From NCBI RefSeq assembly GCF_932526225.1, contig NC_064036.1, positions 6,517,519 to 6,581,518 on the forward strand: a stretch of 64,000 bases of DNA, given 5' to 3'. Origin of the DNA: Nematostella vectensis. Lineage: Eukaryota > Cnidaria > Anthozoa > Actiniaria > Edwardsiidae. The position numbers and the translations under genes were made by a program. Of this stretch, positions 12,101-23,400 are shown one piece after another (the first letter of the stretch is position 1; the number at the start of each line of letters is the position of its first letter). The notes below the pieces were generated by a model. It was not told where the DNA came from. It saw only the letters and a program-made list of their open reading frames with translations, and ran no database searches.

Positions 12101-13458
12101 CCGTTATTTAGGCACGAGCGTTCCACGAGATGGGTGTGAGCTTTCTGTTATTAAGGCGCAAGCATTCCGCGAGAAAAGCGCGAGCACTGCGTGAGAAGGC
12201 CGCGAGCTTTCCGCGAAATGGGTGCGAGTTTGGCCAAACTCGCGGAAAAGGTACGTTTTCGCGTGAGTCGTCACAAATTCTATACTCAAATCAGGAATGT
12301 ATCAACCATACACTAACACAGGGATTCACACAAACCTGAAGATGATGATGACACATCTTCAGTTTTTCTCTTTTTTCTAGGAGGCTGGGATTTTTTGTTG
12401 TCATTCCTTTTCCTTTTGGCTTGATGGCTATGAGAGCAGAAACAGTTATAGACATAAAAATATAGCATGTAAAAACAAAAAATACTTAACTTTAGATATA
12501 TAGTTTAGAATAATACTCAAAAATTTATCTAATAAAAGGGTACCGTACATCCATCAATCCTATGGCAGACTGGCTTTGAGAACACCTTTATTTTGACCTC
12601 CCAACCTCTCCCCTAATCAGACCATGTGAGCATATTACAAGGAGTCAGCTGCTCTGACCTAACCTTTTAAGCTAAAGAGCATATAACCCCCCTCCCCCTC
12701 CTCCACCTCCTCTGGTAGACTGGTCCTGGGAGCTAATTGCCAGAAAATGTTAGTTGTTCTGACCTCACTTGGTTGGCTTGTGTTACATCATTCCTCCCTC
12801 AACCTCCCCTCTCTGGCAGGCTGGTTCTAAGAGCTAATTGCAAAAATTCAATTGTTCTGACATTACTTGGTTGGCTTTGGGTATATTACTGTCCATCCCC
12901 CCCACCCCTTCCCCCCCTCTAGCAGACAGGCCATAGGAGCTAAATTGCAAGAAGTCAGTTGTTCTGACCTTACTTGGTGGGCTTGATTCCATGCCTCATA
13001 CCACTGCATCAACCCATCCTTGCCATCAACAGATGTAAGTTCCTGATCACAAACAAATAAGCATGTTCTAATAAGACTTTGGAGGGGAGTCATACTGTAA
13101 AAAAATATTATAACCAAACAAATAAAAAACAAGGCGTCGAATTCGAAACTAATGTTTGTATAATCTACATATTCTAAATAATTATGTGTACTTTGGGATA
13201 TTATAATCAAGTAATGATTCGGATAATTAATGGTGTTACACATGATTTGATTAGTTTGAGAGCTCGTGCCCGACATAGTGACCTCAGTATTCTGAAGGAA
13301 AGTCGAAACTATAGTAATAAATCTCGCACGGGGAACACCACTCATACCGTTCCCACTTCCTTCTTGAGGAGTTTCGCGGTCTTGGCGAGCTTGTTTTCAA
13401 TCAGAAAGGCGTAGATGTACGGATAAGTATCGCTAGGGACACCGATAGATTCCGCCAT
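125..13458 (-). CDS. NOLC1: NOLC1/Nopp140-like nucleolar phosphoprotein, about 22 coding exons
   Basis: In other animals this protein is a nucleolar and Cajal-body chaperone for snoRNPs and RNA polymerase I. Exons read by eye, from the start: 13348-13458 (ATG at 13458, LisH-type motif with [12 protein letters not shown]), 12974-13042, 12336-12427, 8545-8619, 8333-8413, 7857-7931, 7647-7727, 7443-7523, 7247-7333, 6788-6883, 6536-6628, 6331-6426, 6087-6179, 5357-5437, 5144-5233, 4945-5040, 4733-4825, 4334-4411, 4214-4266, 3937-4014, 3434-3491 and 125-225 (stop at 125). Most middle exons begin and end in phase 1, and each encodes one acidic-serine cluster followed by a Lys/Ala/Pro linker, the Nopp140 repeat. 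The last three exons give the SRP40 C-terminus ([34 protein letters not shown]). The sum is about 619 residues. Exon 2 ends in phase 0 but exon 3 appears to start in phase 2, so a small exon or another splice site is missing from this model. Confidence 0.88.
440..3358 (-). mobile_element. 5'-truncated LINE (CR1/L2-like) in the last intron of the NOLC1-like gene
   Basis: Minus-strand fragments of a non-LTR retrotransposon polyprotein lie in order: end of an AP-endonuclease domain (about 3350-2520, with [10 protein letters not shown]), linker (2466-2022), and reverse transcriptase (1997-661) with FDTV (motif A), [13 protein letters not shown] (motif B) and YADD (motif C). The C-terminal tail has the usual APKLWNSLP and [12 protein letters not shown] pattern. 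The pieces lie in different frames and are broken by frameshifts, so the copy is dead. The 3' end after the ORF holds a hairpin (arms 477-486 and 505-514, AAGCGCGTTC) and an AT-rich tail, as expected for CR1/L2-type LINEs. No target-site duplication was found, so both ends are approximate. It separates the penultimate and last exons of the host gene. Confidence 0.85.
477..514 (-). repeat. Hairpin in the LINE 3' tail
   Basis: Perfect 10-bp arms AAGCGCGTTC (477-486) and GAACGCGCTT (505-514) surround an 18-bp loop. The hairpin lies downstream of the RT stop codon and before an AT-rich repeat tail. It probably represents the 3' recognition structure of the LINE. A (TA)n run follows at about 582-601. 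Confidence 0.6.
3737..3893. mobile_element. Short inverted-repeat transposon (GGGGCGTAGCCAGG family, hAT-like MITE)
   Basis: The ends read CAGCGGCGTAGCCAGG on the left and CCTGGCTACGCCCCTG on the right, an almost perfect terminal inverted repeat around 157 bp. A second copy lies at 22971-23090 and a more diverged one at about 6950-7093. The CAGGGG-type end is usual for hAT-derived MITEs, but no 8-bp target duplication was confirmed. It sits in an intron of the NOLC1-like gene. Confidence 0.6.
5740..5837 (-). pseudogene. Decayed repeat exon of the NOLC1-like gene
   Basis: The stretch keeps a good acceptor (CATTACAG at 5837) and the usual start of an acidic repeat (GDSSDEGEE), but an in-frame TAA follows two lysine codons. 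The exon is 98 bp, not a multiple of 3 as its neighbours are. Inclusion would stop translation early, so it is probably skipped or a dead duplicate. A sequencing error is possible, but two independent defects make decay more likely. Confidence 0.6.
6087..6883 (-). repeat. Tandem exon-plus-intron duplication in the NOLC1-like gene (four copies)
   Basis: Exons 6087-6179, 6331-6426, 6536-6628 and 6788-6883 and their introns are near copies at about 205-250 bp spacing. The introns share runs such as AACAAGGAACTATAAAATCA. Exon length is 93 or 96 bp, so each extra copy preserves the reading frame. Confidence 0.8.
7443..8830 (-). repeat. Tandem duplication of about 700 bp containing repeat exons
   Basis: The block from about 7470 to 8150 is repeated at about 8165-8830. 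It includes the exons at 7647-7727/8333-8413 and 7857-7931/8545-8619 and the introns between them. The first exon of the second copy (about 8150-8212) has an in-frame TAG and no donor, so it is dead, while the copy at 7443-7523 is intact. Small exon-like scraps at about 8022-8045 and 8700-8730 are also present in both halves. Confidence 0.8.
8150..8212 (-). pseudogene. Dead copy of a NOLC1-like repeat exon
   Basis: It matches the exon at 7443-7523 from the acceptor onward but has a TAG after the serine cluster and has lost the 3' part and donor. It belongs to the 700-bp tandem duplication described here. Confidence 0.65.
9807..12274. mobile_element. DNA transposon of 2.47 kb with subterminal tandem repeats
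   Basis: 27-bp terminal inverted repeats, 25 of 27 matching, lie at 9807-9833 (GTGATGACTCACGTGAAAACG...) and 12248-12274. The same 4 bases, AAAT, flank both ends (9803-9806 and 12275-12278), as expected for a 4-bp target duplication. Just inside both ends are tandem arrays of a roughly 20-bp GC-rich unit (GCGCGAGC-TTCCGCGA), at 9845-10030 and 12045-12235. The middle has a unit of about 200 bp with ACTCGAACAA and GGAGCAATGTAGCGATTG, seen near 10490, 10781, 10990 and 11454. No transposase was recognised, so it is non-autonomous or unknown. It lies in intron 3 of the NOLC1-like gene. Confidence 0.75.
11175..11428. mobile_element. TTAA-flanked MITE nested in the larger transposon
   Basis: Inverted ends TTAAAGCCGCATTGTCACC (11175) and GGTGACAATGCGACTTTAA (to 11428) extend about 30 bp inward. 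Related ends appear at 10722-10755, 32353-32448, 33016-33105, 39480-39575 and 40144-40233. The constant TTAA suggests a piggyBac- or Kolobok-type MITE; this is inferred from the ends alone. Confidence 0.55.
12540..12990 (-). repeat. Tandem repeat of about 115 bp spanning the exon 2 donor of the NOLC1-like gene
   Basis: About four imperfect units occur near 12605-12665, 12710-12790, 12820-12880 and 12920-12990. Each carries, on the minus strand, a sequence like CCAACCAAGTGAGGTCAGAACA. The right-most unit contains the real end of exon 2 (CACCAA followed by GTAAGG at 12973), so the donor has been copied into the intron, mostly with a usable GT (GTGAGG, GTAATG). Confidence 0.6.
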
Positions 13459-13821
13459 GATGTTTTTACGACCACGTGCAGTTGTACGCTGACCTACCGG
13501 ACCGCAGAGGACTATGGGACTATAGGTTGATTGGCTGTCTTCCTTTTGCTTTGAACAAGTCTAGGTTATTCGATTGTTTCGTGATTATGATGCACGACTG
13601 AGTGGAGTACGAATTTTAACTGCTTTGAAATGTCTGTCGAAAAAGAGGTCTAAAAAATTAACTGAACTTGAGAAGTCACGCAACGTAATTTGTGAATGGC
13701 GTGACGTACTCATATCCAGACTCTATCGCTGCGAAGTAATGCGTGGTTACTCAACCTCTATCGAGCATGCTGGCGTATTTTGGATAAAAGCAGCCGTTCC
13801 GACGCACAAAAAAGTGCCGAA
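13459..13821. promoter_or_regulatory. Shared bidirectional promoter interval between NOLC1-like and TDRKH-like genes
   Basis: The two start codons (13458 minus, 13822 plus) are only 363 bp apart and face away from each other, so both promoters must lie here unless untranslated exons exist. No TATA box is evident. A direct repeat GGACTATGGGACTATAGG occurs around 13512. The promoter role is inferred from position. Confidence 0.5.
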
Positions 13822-16800
13822 ATGCCGATACTTTCTCCAGAACAGCGTCTTGCAATAGCGATCGGTGTTCCTACAGTTGCCTTTTTGTTGTTTTTATGGT
13901 ACAAGCGAAGGCAAGGACTGCGCGAATATGAAGAGGAAGATGATGAAGAGGAGACGGAACAAACCTCGGTGGCCACCGTTTTTGAGACATCTCTCGAACT
14001 GAAAGTCCCTGCATCTGTGTCGGGTGTTATTATTGGACGTGGTGGAGCAAATATAAAGAAAATACAGAAAGAAACAGGTACTTATATCAATTTTAAAGAC
14101 GACGATGAGCCGAAGGAGAAAGATTTCGGCGCGAACAGAACGCCAAGTGAGAGGACTATCGTGATCAAAGGTGAAAGAGAAAAGGCACGTAAAGCCGAGT
14201 TGATAATCAAAAAGATTGTCGCTGAACAACCGAGACAACTGACAGAGGAGTACCTGATACCACAGGCAGCCTGCGGCAAGATTATAGGTAGAGGAGGAGC
14301 AACAATAAGGCACCTTTGTCAAGTATCCGGTAAGTGTTATTACTTATTTTGTTGTGATACCAATTACTGTAAGCTTATATTATGGGACAGTGCCCTATTA
14401 TCGGACACTCAAAATCAAAATCGAAAAAAAAGGAAAACACGCCGAAAAATGACCCATCGAGTCGAAGAAACAACATTCAGAAAACATGTTTTCCGAAGAT
14501 TTTTACGAGTGTTTATTGTAATTATTACAATTTTCTCTCACGCACCGCAAAATGGCGATTGAAATCCTCTCTTTGACTTGAATACTGTACACGAGGACGA
14601 AAAGAAGCTGTAAAAAAGTCCAAGATTTACTGATCGTGATGAAAGTGGCTCGGCGAATCCACCATTTTGTTGTTGATCTCACAGGATGCATTTGGCATCT
14701 GTTTCCGTAGACATTTCGGGATTTCTTGCTGTAAAACCTAAGACTCAATTGTGTTTTGTACGCGGAATATTTTAGCGTAAATCTAAAGTGTCCAATAATA
14801 GGTACCATACCTTACTTAATTATATATTTTAAATGATCCTGTCAATAAGCTGGTTTGACAACCATGCGTGAAAATGTATCAAAAAGCAGAAAAATCTACC
14901 CAATTACAATTTGAAATTCATAGCGGTAGAAACGAGAAGGGCCACGGGGGGTTTGTTCTTCTATCTATATTTTACTGTAGTTGTAATATTCTACCGTGTA
15001 AATATCACTCAAGGTGCTAGGATCGTCGTAGACAGAAGTGAGATACGGCCAGATGTTCCCCGCAAGTGCACAGTAACAGGCACAGTTGATCAGATTGCAA
15101 ATGCCAAGGGTTTACTGGATGAGACAATAGCTGAGCACAATGCAGCGATGGCCAGAAAGCGCATGCCTGCTGTTCATCCTGTCGTGCCGGTGGCTGCAAC
15201 ACCTTCATTAGCTAAAGGTACACACCCACAGTGATAATACAGTAATTCTCTAAACCCATCAATTTCTCTTAAAAAAAGGCCAGTCATGCCATATAATATT
15301 ACACTCCTGCACAATACAACATCACAAAAAGCACTCACTGTTTTTTCATCAGCTCAAATATCCTCGATAAGGTATCCGAATTTAATTGTGGATGGAAACC
15401 CATGAAATCCATGCCTCTCCCCCCCCCTCCCTCTTTTTGGAAATCCTGGAAGGTCCCCTGACAAAGGAGTGGCTTTTCAACAGTGCAACATTACTATCTT
15501 GACAGTGTTAGGAAAAAAGCCAGTAAGAAAAACAGTTTATCTGATTGACATCAAATTCACTAGCCAATTCACTGATTCAAGAATCAAATATGTATTGTTT
15601 CTTTCCAGACCCCTTAGCAGCTAGCTCTCCAGCAGTCCAGTTTCCAGTTGTCAGTGACTATGTAGAGGTTTTCGTCTCTGCCGTGGACACACCTGGTCAC
15701 TTTTGGGTGCAGCTGGTGAAGGGCCATGGAGCCCAGGAGCTGGATAAGTTGGTGTCTGACTTGACTGAGGAGGCTAGCACTGGTAGTGCTGACAGTATTG
15801 TTCAGTCTGTGAAGGTATGTTGTAGTAAATAAATCTATGCAACAATCTAAAGCCCTGGCAGTAGTGTTTGACAGATGTGCCCAAGTGTTTTTGTTTTTAA
15901 AATTATGGTCTGATAGAAAGAAGGGCACCATTGTTGGCAATATGACAGGGCTGAAATTAATGGAGTTTAACTTCTTACATTTCTTATTAAATCTGACTGT
16001 TAAGGGGGCCCTGGATCAATAATGCATTATCTAAAGCTAAAATACTTATTCCTCTTTGCTGTTTTAGGTTGGTGAAGTGTACTGTGCACCATTCCCACAA
16101 GATGAGTCCTGGTACAGGGCCAAGGTCACCAAGGATAACAATGATGGCACTGTTGAGGTGTTTTATGTGGACTATGGAGATGTTGGAACTGTGCCAAAAT
16201 ACAGGATGCGTAAGCTCAGGTACTGCAAACTATAGACACATCCAAGGTTTTATAAAAAATGCCAATAGAAGTTTGAAGAGTTTCCATCAATAGGGGTCAA
16301 AAACTGTTTGCCCTTTTGTTCCCTTGTTGTTCTTACAGTATTTTTTCTTACAGTACTTTTTAACATATCATTTGTCATGTATCTCTATTAAAGTGGCCTT
16401 ATTGGAAGCTGTCAAATTTGATTTCGAGTTCTCCAAGAGGCAATCGTTTTCTGGATACCTTTCCATGACAATTTTAGCTCTTATGGCAGTCCTGTATTAT
16501 TTTCAAGGTGATGCAAACAATGATTTTAATTTCAAGACATAATGTACAGTATATCTTAAGCTAAAGTATACCATAAAACTACGTACAATTATTGAAATTC
16601 TTCTGGTACATGGTCTTTTTCAATAGGTTGCTTAGAGCTGCAGTTCTACAGAATCCTATTTTTTTAGTAAAAACATTTTGACAATATTGATTCTTCTAGG
16701 GAGGAGCAAACATGGCTTCCATTCCAAGCTGTTGAGTGTTACCTTGCAAATGTCAAGCCAAAAGGTAAGTTGTGGCAAGTAAAAGTGAGTTGATCACATA

Positions 16801-19613
16801 ATACAATGTTTGTACTTGCCTGCTAGCCAAGTGACAGATTTAGAATATTAAAAATAGCAGCATGGCTAAAAAGAGCATCAAGGAATCTGCCAAGTCATGA
16901 CATTTTTGTCAATCAAAAGCTGTGACTCTTGCACAGTAATTTGCCATCTTTTTGACTTATGCACATCACACAATTTCTGTTTGGTTATCTTTCAATGAGG
17001 GAGTCATTTTTTTCTTTTATTTGTTGTTGTTGTTTTTATTGTTTGTCATTTGGCTTTAAAAAGACTTAATTAAGTGAAAAGCAAAGATACTTTCAATAGA
17101 ATGTTGTTAATCAATTATCAGACTTCAATGGTGGATGTTTGTTGCTTCCAAAGTGTTATATTACTGTAATTATTTTCAATTGAAGTTGATGAACGACATT
17201 CTTCTTTGCTAACATGACCCAAATAATACTTTTGTGTAGATGGAGAGTGGAGCAAGGAGGCCATTGATGTTTTTAAGCAGCTCACACATTATCCAGACTG
17301 GCAGGTCATTATGACCAAGGCAGTCAGGTATTGTGGTGCCACTCCCTGCTTGGACGTGTACAACACTACCACAGACAAGGTAAGAGTAAACTTCAAGGAC
17401 AATTGGCGAACACAATGTTTGCTTGGCAAACATATGACAGCTTCATGATTAACAGCTTCATAATCAACATCATACAGAATAATATGTGGTGTCAACAACA
17501 GTCATACTGTTACAGTATATAATATTTGCATGCCAAAATTAGATCATTTTGATCTAGTATGTACTGTAGAATGCTTCATTACAACCTATTATACACCGGT
17601 TGACTAAAAACAAATAAATGACAAACAACACTGGTTAGGGAAAACAAGTCTTGTACATGTTAATAACATTCAGTGGGGCTAATTAAAGTTTGTAGTGAGT
17701 CCCTTGTAATGAATGAACGCATTTTTAATACAAGAACACATTATTGGACAAACTATGTTCCATTTTCCATTCTCTTATTGTCAGACTGTTGAAATAGGTG
17801 TATATATTTTCACAATATAATAGCATCTTATGTTGAGATGTTGATGTTGGGTAATGTCAATGTATTTATGTGACCAGGACATTTATATCAACCAAGAGAT
17901 GATCAAAGGGGGATTCGCCACAAGTGATGTGAAATATCCGCCCTCAACTCCTGATAACGCCCCTGCTGAGAATGCAGGTAATATGAGAAGCCCACTTCAA
18001 CTTGTACACAGGTACTGTGGAACTCATGGTACGATGATCGATTAGAGGCACATTTTCTGTGGAAATTACCCTTGTGTGCTTAAGTTAAGTACTAGCATTA
18101 AAAGTTCCACTTGACCCCCGAGAGTTGAGGGAGCAACAGTCAGCCGTGCTTACATCTAATGTTCTTTGCTTTTTTTTTTCTAGTAAAAGATGAAGTCGCT
18201 GTCAAAATGGAGGCTGCAGATGTCACTGACAGTCGACCGGAAGATGTTGCGACTTCACGGGCTCCAAGCGAGTCCAACACTGATAAGACTGTAGCCTTTC
18301 ACGTCACCAAGCCAGTCTCACCCAAGGAATTCTCTCCAGTGAAAACAGCACTTGTTAAACGCGTATCCCAGGACTATGTAGGCACCTCGCCCTCCAAGAA
18401 GAGTAGAACATCCTCTGAATTGGGGATAACTGAGCACGATGAGGTGTTTGAGCAGGGGCAAGTAGCACCTGAAGCGGCAGAGCAGCTAAATAACGAGCCG
18501 CTGGAGTTCCTTGCTGGCCTACAGGGTAAGAAGAGGGAAGATGGTCTTGCAGCTAAGACTTACTTGTTCGGCAGTAGCGAGCGCTCTGATACGAAAAGGT
18601 CTCCAGAAAAACCACCGTTAAAACCCGAGGTGGAAGAGATGATTAAACTAAAGGTGAGTAGAGCCTTTGAACTTGAGACAAATCCGGCAGAGGAAACCGA
18701 AGACATTTCGCAGACGAACCAACAAGAGGGTATGCCTGAAGCTCAAGATCTTAACGCTAAGGAGGACGACGGCCAAAAGGCTGTGGACGGGCAGAAGAAA
18801 GAGAATGGGGTTACGGATCTCGACGAGGATGATGAGCTTGAGACCTTCACGTCTTCCTTTCAGCAGCAGGTAAAAGTGAAGACGTTACCCGTTACAGTAA
18901 CGGTACGTAACGCAACTAGCGAGACGACAGAGCGTGACCAAGAGCATGACACAGGCGACATCGCTTTACCTCAGTATAAAGGTGCCCCACCTTTAGTTGT
19001 CGTTGCCGAACAAGCTGACTCAGTTGCTTCAGCTCCAGAAACGCTGGCTGCAAGGGAAGAGGGGGAAGCTGTAGTCGAGTCTAATAGCAGTTTGAAAGAA
19101 GACAGTGTTGACGCTACTGTTGTGGAAGCTGAGAGCACTCCGGGTCCGCAAGTCGTGATTTCCGGATCCGAGGAAGAGAGTGAAGAAGAAAGCGAGGAAT
19201 ATAGTGAAGAAGAAAGTGAGGAGGAGAGTGAAGAAAGTGACAGCGAGTCATTTGCTAGTGCTTTGGAGGAGCCTGGGTCAGACACGGACTCGACGAGTTA
19301 CCAAACAGCACGCAATAACATCGAGAGTAGCACGACCTCGCTTGAATATGACACGGCAGAGGGCGGCACGGATACAGAAACACTGAGGTCCCAGAATGAT
19401 ACCCATGGGACGCCTGTGAACTCCGACACGGAGAGTGAAGGCGAGGAGTATGAGGAGGACGAGGGGGAGAAGACGCCGAAGCGAAAATTATCCCTTCAGG
19501 ATTCAGATGCCACGCCCAAAGGGTCCTTGGCTGCTGAGGCAATGTTTGGGTCAGAGCAGGAGCTTGGTTATAAAGGGGACACTGAGGCATCTACGGAAAA
19601 CCTTCATAAATAA
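13822..19613 (+). CDS. TDRKH: TDRKH-like Tudor and KH domain protein, 8 coding exons
   Basis: The known family (Tdrkh/Papi) is anchored to mitochondria and helps trim piRNA precursors by binding PIWI proteins. Exons: 13822-14329, 15014-15217, 15609-15814, 16068-16219, 16700-16764, 17240-17379, 17878-17977 and 18184-19613. All junctions agree in phase and give 934 residues. Seen in order: a hydrophobic anchor at about residues 11-27 (AIAIGVPTVAFLLFLWY); KH1 (57-133) and KH2 (142 to about 220), each with IIGRGG; a Tudor domain at about 250-440 with FYVDYGD. From residue 459 the single last exon adds a long disordered, acidic tail with a Ser-Glu repeat around 787-815. Vertebrate TDRKH is much shorter and lacks such a tail. 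I chose the ATG at 13822 because upstream in-frame codons have no ATG. Confidence 0.93.
14385..14812. mobile_element. MITE in intron 1 of the TDRKH-like gene
   Basis: Inverted ends share CCTATTATCGGACACT on the left (about 14392-14408) and AGTGTCCAATAATAGG on the right (about 14785-14802), framing about 430 bp with no coding content. Superfamily not assigned. Confidence 0.5.
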
Positions 19614-20432
19614 CGAGCGACTTTGAGTTGGCAAATTACTTACGGTGGACGGAAGTTTATTAAAATTTAAAACAAGATGCCTGTTAATGAATAACGCCGT
19701 AAATTCTTTATTAGAATATAGCCCCTTTTTACAGAAAGGGAGTTTCCTAAGTTATAACTGGTTAGAAACATTTCACCAAAACCAGTCAAAAGAGGTAGAA
19801 GATACAATATGTATTTTTGAAGTTCATAAAGATACCTTTTAGTGTCAGAAATTTTATAAGATGTTTAACAGAAAATGTTGATCGACTCAAGCAAATGTTT
19901 TCGTAATACGAGCTTAAATGTTTCTATTAAATTGCAAAAGGAACATAAATGCCTGTAAAAGTTGGTTTTTGTTCATGAATATTGCGTCACCTCCTCTGCA
20001 ATGCTGATGCCACATTTTGTACTGCCAATGTCTTGACGTTTCAAGTTTGAACACCCGATAAATATCATCGAGGGCTGCTTCCGCCGAAACACGCGCAAAA
20101 AAACCTTTACAACTTTCAACGATGTTCAATCATGTTCCAAGAGCCCACGTACCTTTGTGCAACGATATTGGGAAATGTTAAAAATGTTTAACAAAGTTCC
20201 GTTGTCCAATATACCGCGAAATACCATCTCGATTTTGATAACCACTAGCGATGTCCCCACATTGCATCACAAAAGAGGAGTGCCCCCTCTCTCCTTCCGA
20301 AGTTCTGCACATACACCTGCTTTATAAAAGTTGCTCATGATAACTGAAAATCCTTTTTTCCCAAAAAACAAAAAATCTCATAACTTTTCATTGCATTGAG
20401 CGAGGAAGTCATCAGTGAATATCAGTTACTTT
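19614..20432. other. Intergenic, 3' side of two convergent genes
   Basis: This lies between the TDRKH-like stop (19613, plus) and the stop of SDR gene A (20433, minus), so it should hold both 3' UTRs. I see no further exon. The part nearest gene A (20310-20432) is repeated at about 32860-33000 and 39990-40130, beside the relic exons of A-type SDR copies. Confidence 0.5.
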
Positions 20433-23400
20433 CTATGCCGTTCTGCCTTTTTGTTGCTCAACGCCACTTGGCATAACTTTGCTCTTCTCCATCTTGACTA
20501 AGATTGCGTCTGCCAACTTCGTGGGAAGTACAGAGAGCGCGGCACACTTGAGTGCCTGTAGGTTGACCTGATAGCGAGGCTGTGGGTCCCGTAATGTGAG
20601 CGCATCTACAGCCGTGTCTATCACCTTATGAGTAAACGGGGAAGACTCCCGGTAGTACTCTTGTAGCGCCTCTATACCTGGTGAACAAAGCAATGCGCAG
20701 TTACTGTAGTGTTTGCAGTACTTTGATAATCAGCTGTCCTTATCATATCTCCTAGTAGGGTATCTTTTCTAGCCGACTTCTAGGCAAAGAGTACTACGAG
20801 CTATGATAGGAATCGAACAATTTACAACAAAGATTGTTCCGTCTGTCGTTAAGGCTGACGAGTCCAGCGTTTGTTAGACTATCAGTATAAGAAAAATTCG
20901 GTGTATATATGATTGACATGTCTCGCTTTTGTACGCGCTCAATATCGTCACTAAGGTACGATGGAAGCGCATGATGAAAAACAGCTGCGCAATACTCTAG
21001 GACTGGTCTTATCGCCGAACAATAAAAGTCAATGATGTCCTTAGTGGGAACACGAGCCCTTCTTAATGAAACAATGAAGTACAAACGCCGCTTGTTAGCT
21101 TTCTTGATACATTCTAATACATGATCGTTCCACTTAAGGTCATTACTGATGGTCAACCCTAGAATCTTGGCCGAATTTACAACTGGAAGTTCTTTACCCT
21201 CGATTGTTAGAGGGGCGAAAACATGAGTAAGTTCGATAGTAAGTTTTTTACTCTTGTCCGGATTGAGTTGCATCTTATGCTCCCGCGACGAGTCTTCAAC
21301 GGCAGAAACGGAGCCTTGGGCGTTACCCAAAAGGCCCCTTGGAACAGTTTCAGAGGTGGTTGTCATCCACGTACTTCCAGGCCAGAACATCCTCGAAATC
21401 CACATTCAAGTTGTTGATCATCAGTAAAAACAGCCAGGGACCAAGTTTTGTTCCTTGTGGGACGCCGGCAGGGACAGTGCCCCATTCAGATAGTTGATAG
21501 TTTAACACGTTGTTTACGATGACTCAGGAAATTGATGACCCAATTTGCCACGCTCCCGGGAATGTTCAGGCCAAGGATCTTTTGGACTAGTATCAATCAG
21601 ATCGAAAGCTTTTCCATAGTCGAATAGCACGACTCTAACAGCGGTTCCGGTCCCATCAGTAGCACGAGTCCAGTGATGTAACATGGATAACAGCGCGTAA
21701 AGGGTGGATGACTTCGGTATGCCCCCGTATTGGAGGGGGTCAATGATGCTAAGTACTGCTGGTGCAACATGGTTAGCAACGACAAATTCCTCGGCGATCT
21801 TGGACATAGCTGGAGTAAGTGAGATAGGACGAAGATGTTTAGAAGGATCGACCACAGGATTCTGTTTAGGCAGGGGGACCACGTCGGCGAGTTTCCACGA
21901 AGACGGGAGTTTTTGTTCGCTGTAAGTTATCGGCTGAACGAGGATCTCCGCATAATCACGTAGTAGCCAGTTGGGTATGCTATCCGGTCCGGCCGCCTTA
22001 CGCGGATTAAGTTTCTTGAGAGCGCTTTAAACGGCGGGCTCGGAGACAGTGAAGGGAGAAAGGTCCACACTGGCGTGGTGTCCCGACAAGAGGCTCGAAT
22101 GACCCCATTTGCTTTAGAAAGGCACTATTGATAGCGTTGGCGAGCTCAACAGCAGTAGAAGTATCGTCCCAGCGGTTAATAAAACAATACACGTTAACTA
22201 AGTGTTTGTTGTTTAGACTTTTAGAAGCCAAAGCTCCTAGGGCGGTCCCAGCTCCTTTCACCTCAAAGCAATGGGAATTTTGACGAAGCACCTCAAAAAC
22301 CATGTGCACAAACAGAGAACATTGCTGGGACCGAACCACATGACAAATGATACTGCACACAATCTTCACTAAATGATTGCTTTGATTGCCTTGTTACTTC
22401 TCAAGACTACATTATATAGACTAGAAATTGCGGCCTGATAATGTGACATGCATATTGACGTTCACTAGGTGGTCACATTAATGTACTCACCACGAGCGCG
22501 AAACGTTTCACCGTAGTCTTCTTTTAATTCATGGCTGAGCCTCTCCCATAGGTCATTGTAATTTTTGACTATCTTCTGTTCGTCCCAAAGAGGAGTCTTG
22601 AACCCTCCGGGCTCTATTATAATGACCCGGACACCCCATGGGGACATCTCGCGTCTCAAAGCATCGGAAAAAGCTTCTACTCCATATTTGGTGATAGAAT
22701 AAGCAGCCATGGATGGTACAACGACGATACCTGTGAAACGGGAGTAGAAAGGGAAATTGCCTTTGATGGCCCAGCAATTCGTACTGGGCGAAACAAGCCT
22801 TCCCAGCACACTGGCAAAACAGCGCTCTATTGATCATGTGGCAGAAAGAAAATGCTGACTTGCCCAACCTACTATCGTCTTCAAGGAATAATCGAGGCGA
22901 GGCCAAGTAAGCCAGCAGTGTAATAAGCTTTTCCAGACAATGCTAGCGCCGATTACACGGGACTTAGAGGGGCGTAGCCAGGGAAATACAGTAAATGTAT
23001 GAGCAGACATTACTTGAAATACAGGAAAAAAATGACAAATATGGGCCTCTTGGACCCCGTCCTGTTTAAAATCCTGACTACGCCCCTGGCACGGGTAGTC
23101 CTCTAGTTATTCGGAAACAGGGGGACGTTTGGTTATGAAAAGTATAACAACGCACCGGCTATACTCGATACATTTACGACTCTCCCTCTTGCCATCTTGA
23201 CGAGTGGAAGGAAAGTCTTGGTGACATCCACCAGGCCCCAAAGGTTCACATCTGCCATGCGCTTGTAGTCGTCAAGCGGGAACCACTCCAAGGGGGCGAG
23301 AGTCATGAATCCAGCGTTGTTATACACCGCCCACAGACCTGGGGGAGAAATGGGTACAACAAAAGAAAACATTAGCATGTGACATGGTGTAGTGGCGAGA

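Noticed and set aside
13780-13822. An upstream start for the TDRKH-like protein
   Set aside because: The open frame begins with TTG, and the first ATG in frame is at 13822, right before the membrane anchor.
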